Positions 17,316 to 25,555 of a stretch of 64,000 nt of DNA are shown one piece after another. Position 1 is the stretch's first letter; each line of letters begins with the position of its first letter. The notes beneath the pieces were generated by a model. It was not told where the DNA came from, searched no databases, and worked only from the letters and a program-made list of their open reading frames with translations. The DNA comes from Kordiimonadales bacterium IMCC3096 (GTDB lineage: Bacteria; Pseudomonadota; Alphaproteobacteria; Minwuiales; Minwuiaceae). Position numbers and translations under genes: made by a program. The stretch lies in assembly GCA_016865035.1 (NCBI GenBank), contig CP018227.1, forward strand, positions 2,819,501 to 2,883,500, written 5' to 3'.

Positions 17316-18798
17316 CCGGCTGGAGCTTGACCTGATTGCCCGCCTCGTCGGGGCGGATCGGGAGTTCCTGGCCCGGGTGAACCGCCCGGAAGCCGTGCGC
17401 ATCGATCTTCGCCGGGGACCGCTTGGCCTTGTCGATGGCCGTCAGACCATCGTGCTGACCGGCACGGGGGAGGCAGGTGAGGCCGAGGTCGCCATCGCGC
17501 CCGCCGGAAGCCTCGCCGGGTCGCTGGTGGATGTGCTGGAACCGACCCTGAGCCGCGCCCGGCTGGTGATCACGGAACGGCGTCCGTTCGCCGACGAGGC
17601 CTTCACCGCGGAGCTTCTGGTCCAGGGGCCGTTGCCTGCGGATTCCGGGCTCAAGGTGAAATGGCGGGCCCGCACGGGCGGACGCATCTATCAGCAGGGC
17701 GACCTGGACGCCCAGGCCGGGGGAACGCCGCTCGCCATCCCGGTCAGTGCGCCGCCCATGGTCGACGTCATCCGTTCGCAGGGGCTGGCGGTCACGCTGG
17801 AAGTCGAGATCCGGCGCGGCACAGACATCCTGTTCGAGGCGGCAGAGGATGTCCTGTTCCGTCCGCCGCCGGTGGTGGGTGTTGATCTGGTGGGCCGGAG
17901 GGAAGGCGTCGCAGGAGAGTTCGGTCCCGGCCCGCATGACCTGTTCCGGATCGCCGACGCGCTGGGCACGGAGATCCGGCTGGACGTGCGCTTCAGGGAC
18001 GGCAGCAGCCGCAGCTTCGCGCCCGCCTCGGCCCCCGCCTTCGGTATCCAGCAGTCCCAGGGGGGCGGCCTGCTGATGGCGAAGGGGCTTCAGTCGGCGG
18101 CCATCGTCCGTCCGCGCCTGCTGGAGGAACAGCTCTCCGCCGCGCTGCGTCCGTTCCTGCGGGCCAGTGCCGCCGAGACCACGAACCTCTCTCCCGTGCC
18201 CGGCACCCCCATCGTGCAGGGGGAGGCGAGCGTCTTCACGCTGAACGATGCGCTGCTGGTGATCGACAACCTGGGTGCCAACGGCTTCATCTGGCGACTG
18301 CTGATCGAGGGTGAGGCACAGATGGATCGCTATGTCGCGCGCTACGTCACCTCGGACGGTGATTTTGACGAGATCTTCGGACGGGACGGCACCGGCTGGG
18401 TCGCCAGCAGGCAGTTCGGGGCGACCACGGCCATACGCCATGTCGCCATCGTTGACGGGGATGGCCGGGAGGTCGCGCGCATCAACCCGAATCAGCTCGG
18501 GGCGATCGCTCCCCGCGTCAGCCTGGAGATCCCGGAAATCTACCGGCAGGGTGTTTCCCATCCCGTGACCGCCAGCATTTCCGGCATTTCCGGCCTGGCG
18601 CCATTCGATCTGGCCTGCCAGTGGTCGCTGGAAAGCGGTTTCGGCAGCATCGCCTTCGGATCCACCCGCCTGACACCCATCGGCGACGGGTTTGCCACCT
18701 GCACCAACGCGGTGGAGATGGACGTCAATGAGGCGACACTGGGCCAGTTCCCGACCCTGGGGGTCAGGCTGGTCCGTGCGGCGGGGGAGGGACAGTGA
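17308..18798 (+). CDS. C-terminal part of the frameshifted exported-protein gene
   Basis: This frame is open from before 17032, but coding quality only begins near 17280 (RHLITGPGALDDRLELDLIA). The only start codon in the right place is TTG 17308, with no ribosome site, so it is probably not a separate gene but the continuation of 16428-17315. The protein part is rich in beta-strand-like patterns, with VVGVDLVGRREGVAGEFGPG and VSLEIPEIYRQGVSHPVTAS as distinctive segments. It has no signal of its own, which also argues that it belongs to the upstream half. No family is recognised. Its TGA overlaps the ATG of the next gene by one base, so the end of the reading frame is intact. Confidence 0.6.
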   Translation: MDDRLELDLIARLVGADREFLARVNRPEAVRIDLRRGPLGLVDGRQTIVLTGTGEAGEAEVAIAPAGSLAGSLVDVLEPTLSRARLVITERRPFADEAFTAELLVQGPLPADSGLKVKWRARTGGRIYQQGDLDAQAGGTPLAIPVSAPPMVDVIRSQGLAVTLEVEIRRGTDILFEAAEDVLFRPPPVVGVDLVGRREGVAGEFGPGPHDLFRIADALGTEIRLDVRFRDGSSRSFAPASAPAFGIQQSQGGGLLMAKGLQSAAIVRPRLLEEQLSAALRPFLRASAAETTNLSPVPGTPIVQGEASVFTLNDALLVIDNLGANGFIWRLLIEGEAQMDRYVARYVTSDGDFDEIFGRDGTGWVASRQFGATTAIRHVAIVDGDGREVARINPNQLGAIAPRVSLEIPEIYRQGVSHPVTASISGISGLAPFDLACQWSLESGFGSIAFGSTRLTPIGDGFATCTNAVEMDVNEATLGQFPTLGVRLVRAAGEGQ

Positions 18799-19598
18799 TG
18801 GATGTGTCCGGAATTGCACGTGCGGCGGCTGCGGTTTTGTTGCTCCTCGGTCTGGCGGTCGCCGGTGCCGGTGCCGCCGACCTGACCGGCGACAGCCGCA
18901 ACGACAGTCCGATCCTGCCAACGGATGACCAGTTCAACACCCTCAGCCGCGATGAGGTGCAGCAGATCCTCAACAAGCTGAACGTGGTGCCGCCGCCGGA
19001 CGCCAATACCAAGACCGAGCTGCGCCGTGTGATCACGAATGTGGAACTGTTCCGCATCGACCCGAAGAACGGCAACAACCCGTTCAATACCGAGGACCCG
19101 ATCAACAATGCGACCGTGAACGGCATCGTGCAGCAGGTCGCGGTCGATGACCTGAACAACAACGACAACGGCAACAACAACGGTGCCGGACTGGACGCCT
19201 GCATTGGCCAGACGCTGCAGGGCCAGCTTTCGCCGACGGCACCGCCGGACCTGCGCTTCGTCAACATGGTTGTGGACCCGGTGACGCTGGACTGCCGGAT
19301 CTTTGCCGGCCAGAGCGTCGATGGTGCCTTCCTGATCTTCCAGTACAGCCCTGGCGCGCTGGATCTGACGGTCCAGGGGGACGAGACGGTGACGATCTTC
19401 CCCGATGCGACCGTGCCGGTCTGGCGGATCATCGATCCGGCGGGCGGGTTCATCTTCATCAACCCGTTCGTGGCCGCGCAGACGGTGCGGATCGTGTTGC
19501 AGGCCAACAACGGCGTGACCGTGGAGGGCACGTTCACGCTGACCCCCATCGGTTTCACCGAGTTCTCGGTGACGGTTGTCAATCTGGTGGTGCAGTGA
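18798..19598 (+). CDS. Exported Asn-rich protein of unknown function
   Basis: A 266-residue protein with a Sec signal (AAAAVLLLLGLAVAGAGA, cut near residue 26). ATG 18798 overlaps the previous TGA by one base and has GGGGAGG upstream. Residues 118-130 are Asn-rich (DLNNNDNGNNNG), a low-complexity linker between an N-terminal helical part (TLSRDEVQQILNKLNVV) and a C-terminal part that looks like a beta-sandwich (TVTIFPDATVPVWRIIDPAG; GVTVEGTFTLTPIGFTEFSV). Two Cys flank the second part. I recognise no family. It may be a periplasmic or surface partner of the barrel protein encoded two genes downstream. Confidence 0.72.
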   Translation: MDVSGIARAAAAVLLLLGLAVAGAGAADLTGDSRNDSPILPTDDQFNTLSRDEVQQILNKLNVVPPPDANTKTELRRVITNVELFRIDPKNGNNPFNTEDPINNATVNGIVQQVAVDDLNNNDNGNNNGAGLDACIGQTLQGQLSPTAPPDLRFVNMVVDPVTLDCRIFAGQSVDGAFLIFQYSPGALDLTVQGDETVTIFPDATVPVWRIIDPAGGFIFINPFVAAQTVRIVLQANNGVTVEGTFTLTPIGFTEFSVTVVNLVVQ

Positions 19599-20086
19599 TG
19601 CTGAAACTGGTTCCTTTCGTCATTCTGGGCGGCCTGCTGGCCGCGACCGCTTCGGCCCAGGACATTCGCGGGTTTCGCGCCATTGCCACGCCGGAGGCGA
19701 CGCCGGAGGGCACGGTGCCGGTCGAGACACCGCAGGTCATCGATGCCCAGGCCGCGAAGGCGGCAGCCGAGGAGGTGCTGGCTGCCTGGTCGGACGGGCA
19801 GCTTGATGATGTCCTCGCGCCGGATTTCCAGGACCGCCAGCGTCTGCTCGATTCCATGATCGAGGATGTGCCGCAGGATGCGGAGATCCGGGTGCTCGGC
19901 ATTCGCGGTGTCCAGACGGTGCAGCAGTTTCAGGGCACCGGGGCGAACGGCCGGACGGAGATCACCTCCATCGTCTCGCTGACCGCCGACACGCAGATCG
20001 AGTTCAATGACCCGGCGCGGGGCTTCCGGCAGTTGCGTGGCCAGAACGAATTCTTCCTGCGTATCACCGAGGAACTGGCCGAGTGA
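19598..20086 (+). CDS. Small exported protein, possibly NTF2-like
   Basis: A 162-residue protein with a short signal peptide (LVPFVILGGLLAATASAQ). ATG 19598 overlaps the previous TGA by one base. The mature part has a helix AAKAAAEEVLAAWSDGQLDD followed by VLAPDFQDRQRLLDSM and then strand-like blocks ending GQNEFFLRITEEL. This helix-then-sheet order resembles NTF2-like domains, but that is a weak guess from pattern. The last four bases (GTGA) overlap the start of the barrel gene. Confidence 0.72.
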   Translation: MLKLVPFVILGGLLAATASAQDIRGFRAIATPEATPEGTVPVETPQVIDAQAAKAAAEEVLAAWSDGQLDDVLAPDFQDRQRLLDSMIEDVPQDAEIRVLGIRGVQTVQQFQGTGANGRTEITSIVSLTADTQIEFNDPARGFRQLRGQNEFFLRITEELAE

Positions 20087-22275
20087 GGCTGCAACGCCAC
20101 AGCGCCTGGATGCTGCTCTGCGCTGCGCCTGCAGCCCTGTTTCCGTTCGGCAGCGGCGCGCAGGAAGTCCTGCGCGACTGGCAGATCGGCGGCAGCCTGA
20201 CGGCGGCGCTGGAAGGCTATTCCGATGCGGGCGACCCGGCGCAGAGTCCGTTCGCGGAGCGCACGACCTTCGGTTTCATGGAGGCGGACCTGAACCTGTC
20301 GCGCCAGATCTCGCCGTTCGAGCGTTTCAGCGGGCAGTTCTTCGGCGTGCTGGTGGACAATCCCTTCCGCAGCAATTTCGATGGCTTCGTGGCGGAGCGC
20401 GCGAAAGCGGAGTGGGAGAAGGGTGACGGGGCGGTGCCGTTCAGGCTGGAGGCAGGCGACATCTTCGCGCTGACCACCGCACGCACGTCGCAGCGCAGCC
20501 TGAAGGGGCTGCAGGTGGAGGTGCAGCCCCGCATCGGCATCCTGCCCGGCTGGCAGCATTCGATCATCGGGTTCTGGGGCATCAATCAGGCCACCTACCG
20601 GCAGGTGGATTTCAACGATGACCAGACGATCGGGGCGTCGTGGCTGATGAGTCAGGGCCGGGGCGGCAACCTGGCCTTCAGTCTGGTCACCAACCGGCTG
20701 GATGCAGGGGCCAACAATGTGGCGGTGGAGCGGGTGCAGACCGTCGGCAGTGTTGCCGCCGACCGTGCATTCGGTCTGCGGGGACAGTCGCTGGAGTGGA
20801 AGGGGGAGGTCGGATTCCTGTTCGGTGATGATCTTGCGGGCAACCGGCTCGACGACACGGGGGCTGGTTTGTTCACCGAGATCCGGGGCCGTGACCAGTC
20901 CATGCCGCTGGATTACAGCGTCAGGTTCGACCAGTTCGACAGTGATTACCGCCCGAACGGTGCGGCGGTGACCGCAGGCCGGCGCAGCCTTTCGGGCAAC
21001 GCCGGCTGGCGGTTCGACAGCGGGCTGGCCATGCGCGGGCGGGCACGCTGGGATCGTGACGGATTTGGCCGCGCCAATCACACGGATACCATCAGTTCCG
21101 GTCTCAACCTGGCAGGTCCGCTGGATCCGGGCTTCGGCACGGTGCTGAACGGCACCTTCGATGCTTCCGTCATCCGGACGGCGAACGCGGCGGGTACGGT
21201 CAGGACAACGACACATGCGGCGTCGGCCAACCTGTCGGCACCCCTGCCGAACAATCTCTTCGGTCGGGTCGGCTATCAGGTGCAGGCAATCCGCGCGCTG
21301 AATGCCGAACCGACCCTGTCGGGCACGGCAACCGTCGGTGTCGACAGAAGCTTCACCCATGGTGATGTGGTCGGCACCCTGTCCCCCAGCCTGTCATGGC
21401 GCCGCACCAACGGCGGCAATGCGGAAGGTGACGAACTGATCCTGGGGCTGGGTGCCAGCGTCGAGCGGGGCGGCCTGTCGGCGCGTGCCACCTACCGGTT
21501 CGCGAAGCAGACCCGCGAGGCCGCAGGGGCCGATACCGTGACCAGCAGCCTCAACGGCAGCCTCAACTGGCAGCAGGGCCGCCATGCCTTCGCCCTGGAA
21601 GCCGATTTCAGTGTCACGGCCAGAGAGGCCGCACAGGCAAGCCAGCCGCTGAAGCTGGCTGCCCGCTATACCTTCAGCTTCGACAAGCCCCCCGGCAGCG
21701 GATTGTTCGATGCCCCGCAGGCGGGACAGCAAGGCTTCGCCGCCGTCGAGGTGCCGCAGGAGAGCGGCGTCTTCGATCTTGCCGCACTGGCCCCCAACAG
21801 TTCCCTGCAAGCCGTGCTGCAGAACCTGACCGATGCGGGTCTGCGCGGCGGCCAGGCGCAGGCGGAGGGTCTGATCGTCTATGAAACCCCCGTTCTGGCC
21901 AACGTCGCACTGCGCCAGCGTCTCGCCCTGCTGCACAAGGGCGCGCGGTTCCGCATGGCGGCCCTGATCATCGATCCCTCGAACCCCGGGGACGCTGCCG
22001 GGTTGCAGAACGACTTCCAGGCAGTGCTGGAGGAACTGGTTGCCGCCTATGGTGCGCCGTCCGGGACCTTCGAGAGAGGCGACTTCGCGGGGGACGTCGT
22101 GCAGGCCATCGACGATGGCGATCTGATCCGCATTGTCGAATGGCGCACGGCCTCCGGAACGCTTCGGCTTGGCATCCCCCGACGGCTGGATCGTCAGGTC
22201 CGGATCGAGGTGCATCATGCCCGCAGCTTCCGGCCGCCGACGATCACGCTATGGGGCCTGGATGCGCTGAACTGA
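20083..22275 (+). CDS. Outer-membrane beta-barrel protein with C-terminal extension
   Basis: A 730-residue protein starting at GTG 20083, which overlaps the previous TGA. A signal peptide (WMLLCAAPAALFPFGSGAQ) is followed by residues about 45-534 with alternating hydrophobic/polar strands, many Gly, Asn and aromatic residues, and a barrel-like end KLAARYTFSFD. About 195 residues follow the barrel (from 535), predicted globular alpha/beta, with IVYETPVLANVALRQRLALL and IEVHHARSFRPPTITLWGLD. A soluble domain after the last strand is unusual for a porin. The first strands (TAALEGYSDAGD; TTFGFMEADLNLS) look like those of barrels in polysaccharide or adhesin export, but I cannot name the family. 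It closes the operon. Confidence 0.78.
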   Translation: MRLQRHSAWMLLCAAPAALFPFGSGAQEVLRDWQIGGSLTAALEGYSDAGDPAQSPFAERTTFGFMEADLNLSRQISPFERFSGQFFGVLVDNPFRSNFDGFVAERAKAEWEKGDGAVPFRLEAGDIFALTTARTSQRSLKGLQVEVQPRIGILPGWQHSIIGFWGINQATYRQVDFNDDQTIGASWLMSQGRGGNLAFSLVTNRLDAGANNVAVERVQTVGSVAADRAFGLRGQSLEWKGEVGFLFGDDLAGNRLDDTGAGLFTEIRGRDQSMPLDYSVRFDQFDSDYRPNGAAVTAGRRSLSGNAGWRFDSGLAMRGRARWDRDGFGRANHTDTISSGLNLAGPLDPGFGTVLNGTFDASVIRTANAAGTVRTTTHAASANLSAPLPNNLFGRVGYQVQAIRALNAEPTLSGTATVGVDRSFTHGDVVGTLSPSLSWRRTNGGNAEGDELILGLGASVERGGLSARATYRFAKQTREAAGADTVTSSLNGSLNWQQGRHAFALEADFSVTAREAAQASQPLKLAARYTFSFDKPPGSGLFDAPQAGQQGFAAVEVPQESGVFDLAALAPNSSLQAVLQNLTDAGLRGGQAQAEGLIVYETPVLANVALRQRLALLHKGARFRMAALIIDPSNPGDAAGLQNDFQAVLEELVAAYGAPSGTFERGDFAGDVVQAIDDGDLIRIVEWRTASGTLRLGIPRRLDRQVRIEVHHARSFRPPTITLWGLDALN

Positions 22276-22478
22276 AGGTTTCAGGCGACAGTGCAGCAGG
22301 GAGTTCTGCGCGAAAAACAGGCACCTGTGACCCTTTGGCAAAAAATGCCTCTATTTTAAACATATGCAAGAAATATGGGCTTCACCCTGCCTTGAAATTG
22401 CGTCTGAAGGCCAATGTGCTGCCGGTCATCATATTGGTTTGAAAGGAGAAAAATAAAAGTCGCTGAAATTTTGGGCGC

Positions 22479-22494
22479 TGGCACATCTCTTGGA
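22479..22494 (+). promoter_or_regulatory. Sigma-54-like promoter upstream of urtA
   Basis: TGGCACATCTCTTGGA matches the sigma-54 pattern TGGCACG-N4-TTGCW at all fixed positions but two: A for G at position 7 and G for C at the -12 GC. The -24 GG is intact. It lies 47 bases before the urtA ATG, inside an unusually AT-rich 265-base region (22276-22540). Urea uptake genes are often under NtrC/sigma-54 nitrogen control. The imperfect -12 element lowers confidence. Confidence 0.4.
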
Positions 22495-22540
22495 AATGTA
22501 AGCGGGACAATCTGGTCGTTTACAGGAGGTGGTTACGACA

Positions 22541-23812
22541 ATGTTTGGATTTGGGAGGGTGAAAGCCCTGGCAGCAGTGAGTGCTCTGGCGATCGGTCTG
22601 ACGACCGGTGCGGCACAGGCAGCGGATACGATCAAGGTCGGTATCCTGCATTCGCTGTCGGGCACGATGGCAATCAGCGAGACGACCCTGAAGGACGTCA
22701 TGCTGATGCTGATCGACGACCAGAACAAGAAGGGTGGTCTGCTGGGCAAGCAGCTGGAGGCCGTGGTGGTCGATCCGGCGTCCAACTGGCCGCTGTTCGC
22801 GGAAAAGGCACGTGAGCTGATCGAGGTCAATGGCACCTCGGTCGTCTTCGGCTGCTGGACCAGTGTGTCCCGCAAGTCGGTGCTGCCGGTCTTCGAGGAA
22901 CTGAACAGCATGCTGTTCTATCCGGTGCAGTACGAAGGTGAGGAAAGCAGCCGCAACGTGTTCTACACCGGTGCTGCGCCGAACCAGCAGGCGATCCCGG
23001 CAGTGGATTACCTGATGAAGACCGAAAGTGTGGAGCGTTGGGTGCTGGCCGGTACCGACTATGTCTACCCGCGCACCACCAACAAGATCCTGGAATCCTA
23101 CCTGAAGGCCAAGGGCGTTCCGGCTGAGGACATCATGATCAACTATACGCCGTTCGGTCATTCCGACTGGCAGACCATCGTGGCCGACATCAAGAAGTTC
23201 GGCTCCGCTGGCAAGAAGACTGCCGTGGTCTCCACCATCAACGGTGACGCCAACGTTCCGTTCTACAAGGAACTGGGCAACCAGGGCATCAAGGCCGAAG
23301 ACATCCCGGTCGTCGCTTTCTCCGTCGGTGAGGAAGAGCTGGCTGGTATCGATACCGGTCCGCTGGTTGGTCATCTGGCCGCGTGGAACTACTTCATGAG
23401 CATCGACACGCCGGAGAACGACGCGTTCATCTCCAAGTGGCATGCGTTCATCGGCAACGAGGACCGCGTCACCAACGACCCGATGGAAGCACATTACATC
23501 GGCTTCAAGATGTGGGTGCAGGCGGTGCAGCAGGCCGGCACGACCGACGTCGATGCCGTGCGTCAGGCCATGTACGGCCAGACCGTTCCGAACCTGACCG
23601 GCGGTATCGCGGTGATGAACACCAACCACCACCTGTCGAAGCCGGTCGTGATCGGCGAGATCCAGGATGATGGCCAGATCCAGACGGTCTGGTCCACGGA
23701 TGGTGTCGTCGTTGGCGATGCCTGGTCCGATTTCATCCCCGAAAGCGCCAAGCTGACGGCTGACTGGACCTACCCGTGGGTGTGCGGTGGCTGCGAGAAG
23801 CCGACGTACTGA
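22541..23812 (+). CDS. urtA: Urea ABC transporter substrate-binding protein
   Basis: A 423-residue periplasmic urea-binding protein of the FmdD/UrtA type. The signal peptide is KALAAVSALAIGLTTGAAQA. Family features are DTIKVGILHSLSGTMAISE, GCWTSVSRKSVLPVFEE and FYPVQYEGEESSRNVFYTGA. I chose ATG 22541, with AGGAGGT ten bases upstream. It is the first gene of a run from urtA to ureG. A stem-loop follows it before urtB, which would let more binding protein be made than permease. Confidence 0.97.
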   Translation: MFGFGRVKALAAVSALAIGLTTGAAQAADTIKVGILHSLSGTMAISETTLKDVMLMLIDDQNKKGGLLGKQLEAVVVDPASNWPLFAEKARELIEVNGTSVVFGCWTSVSRKSVLPVFEELNSMLFYPVQYEGEESSRNVFYTGAAPNQQAIPAVDYLMKTESVERWVLAGTDYVYPRTTNKILESYLKAKGVPAEDIMINYTPFGHSDWQTIVADIKKFGSAGKKTAVVSTINGDANVPFYKELGNQGIKAEDIPVVAFSVGEEELAGIDTGPLVGHLAAWNYFMSIDTPENDAFISKWHAFIGNEDRVTNDPMEAHYIGFKMWVQAVQQAGTTDVDAVRQAMYGQTVPNLTGGIAVMNTNHHLSKPVVIGEIQDDGQIQTVWSTDGVVVGDAWSDFIPESAKLTADWTYPWVCGGCEKPTY

Positions 23813-23831
23813 TCCACGTGATCTGACGGAA

Positions 23832-23877
23832 GGGGTGGCGGCTGCCGGTTTCTGCCGAACCGGCCGGTCGCCACCCC
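23832..23877 (+). other. Stem-loop between urtA and urtB
   Basis: A perfect nine-base stem (GGGGTGGCG against CGCCACCCC) encloses a second inverted repeat (CCGGTT / AACCGG). It lies 20 bases after the urtA stop in the 135-base gap before urtB, and no T-run follows. As in other binding-protein operons, such a hairpin can act as a partial terminator or protect the 3' end of the urtA message. Confidence 0.55.
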
Positions 23878-23947
23878 GACCATCTGAACGAATGCCGACG
23901 AAGACCTTACCCCCAGTTTCTCCATTGCCAACAAGCGAGACCGGCGC

Positions 23948-25555
23948 ATGATTGCCCGCCTTCTCGCCCTGATGATCGCGCTCTGCTGTGGCCTGCCGGC
24001 TCTCGCAGCGGACCCGGATGATCTGCCAGGGCTCATTGACCAGCTTCATACGCGCGACTACGCCGCGATGGAGCAGACCGTCAACGCCATTGCCGCAACC
24101 GGCGACCCCCTCGCTGTCGCCCCGCTGCAGGCCCTCTCGGACGGTGACCTCTACTACCGGAAATCCGACGACAAGGTCTTCATCGCCCGCAAGGCCGAAT
24201 CCGGGACCGATCTGATCGATCCGCTCACCGGTGAGTTCGTCGAGAACGTGGGTCGGCGCGATGCGCGGAAGATCGGGATCAACAACAACATGCGCCGCGC
24301 GCTGCGTGGTGCGCTTGGCAGCCTGACGCTGCTCTCGCCTGATCCCTCCGTGCGTGCCGCTGCGGCCCAGTCCCTGTTCAAGAGCCCTGATCCGAATGCC
24401 GTCGAGGCACTTGGGCAGGCCATCGCGGCGGAAAAGGACGCGGCGATCCGCACCGCCATGGAGGAGGCCCAGGCGGCCTCCATCCTGCTGTCGGATCTCG
24501 ATGACGCGACCAAGATCGCGGCAATCGAGTCCCTGGCGGACCGGGGCGGGCGGGATGCCATGTCCCTGCTGAAGGGTATTCCCGACACTGCCTCCGACCC
24601 GGTCAAGGCCGCCGCCGCCGACGGCATCGCCAGCATCGAGGCGGCGCTGGCTCTCTGGTCCACGGCGCAGAACATCTACTACGGCATCAGCCTCGGCTCG
24701 GTGCTGCTGATGGCAGCCATCGGGCTTGCGATCACCTTCGGCGTCATGGGGGTCATCAACATGGCCCATGGCGAGATGGTGATGCTGGGCGCCTACACGA
24801 CCTATGTGGTGCAGGAAATCATCCGCAACAACGCACCGGGGATGTTCGAGTTCTCCCTGGCCATCGCGGTGCCACTGGCCTTCCTTGTCTCGGGTTCCGT
24901 GGGCGTCCTGATCGAACGTACCGTCATCCGCTATCTCTACGGACGCGCGCTGGAGACCCTGCTCGCCACCTGGGGCGTCAGCCTGATCATCCAGCAGCTT
25001 GTCCGCTCCATCTTCGGGCCGACGAACAAGGAAGTCGGCAATCCCGACTTCATGTCCGGCGCGGTGCAGCTCGGCGAGATGACGCTGACCTACAACCGTA
25101 TCTGGATCATCGTCTTCGCGCTGGTGGTGCTGGCCATGCTGATGCTGGTGCTGAAGCGCACGCCGCTGGGGCTTCAGATGCGGGCGGTGACGCAGAACCG
25201 CCGCATGGCGGGCGCCATGGGCATTCGCACGGACCGCGTCGACGCGCTCACCTTCGGCCTCGGTTCCGGCATTGCCGGCATGGCGGGGGTAGCGCTGAGC
25301 CAGATCGACAACGTCAGTCCCAACCTTGGCCAGTCCTACATCATCGACAGTTTCATGGTGGTCGTCTTCGGCGGGGTCGGGAACCTCTGGGGCACGCTGG
25401 TAGGCGCGCTCAGTCTGGGTATCGCGAACAAGTTCCTTGAACCCTATGCAGGGGCAGTGCTGGCCAAGATCCTGGTGCTGGTGGCCATCATCCTGTTCAT
25501 CCAGAAGCGTCCGCGCGGCCTGTTCGCGCTGAAGGGACGGGCGGTGGAGTCATGA
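23948..25555 (+). CDS. urtB: Urea ABC transporter permease UrtB
   Basis: A 535-residue protein with two parts. Residues 1-20 are a signal sequence, and residues 21-235 form a soluble HEAT-like helical domain (LSLLSPDPSVRAAAAQSLF-type repeats), as in the long proteobacterial form of UrtB. Residues from about 240 form a LivH-type permease with the NMAHGEMVMLGAYTTYVV block, a classic LivH motif. The stop overlaps the start of urtC by four bases (ATGA). It forms the inner-membrane channel with UrtC. Confidence 0.96.
   Translation: MIARLLALMIALCCGLPALAADPDDLPGLIDQLHTRDYAAMEQTVNAIAATGDPLAVAPLQALSDGDLYYRKSDDKVFIARKAESGTDLIDPLTGEFVENVGRRDARKIGINNNMRRALRGALGSLTLLSPDPSVRAAAAQSLFKSPDPNAVEALGQAIAAEKDAAIRTAMEEAQAASILLSDLDDATKIAAIESLADRGGRDAMSLLKGIPDTASDPVKAAAADGIASIEAALALWSTAQNIYYGISLGSVLLMAAIGLAITFGVMGVINMAHGEMVMLGAYTTYVVQEIIRNNAPGMFEFSLAIAVPLAFLVSGSVGVLIERTVIRYLYGRALETLLATWGVSLIIQQLVRSIFGPTNKEVGNPDFMSGAVQLGEMTLTYNRIWIIVFALVVLAMLMLVLKRTPLGLQMRAVTQNRRMAGAMGIRTDRVDALTFGLGSGIAGMAGVALSQIDNVSPNLGQSYIIDSFMVVVFGGVGNLWGTLVGALSLGIANKFLEPYAGAVLAKILVLVAIILFIQKRPRGLFALKGRAVES

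Noticed and set aside
22520-24769. 749-residue minus-strand frame over urtA and urtB
   Set aside because: It lies antisense to two well-recognised genes, and its translation is rich in His, Arg, Gln and Gly with no family blocks.
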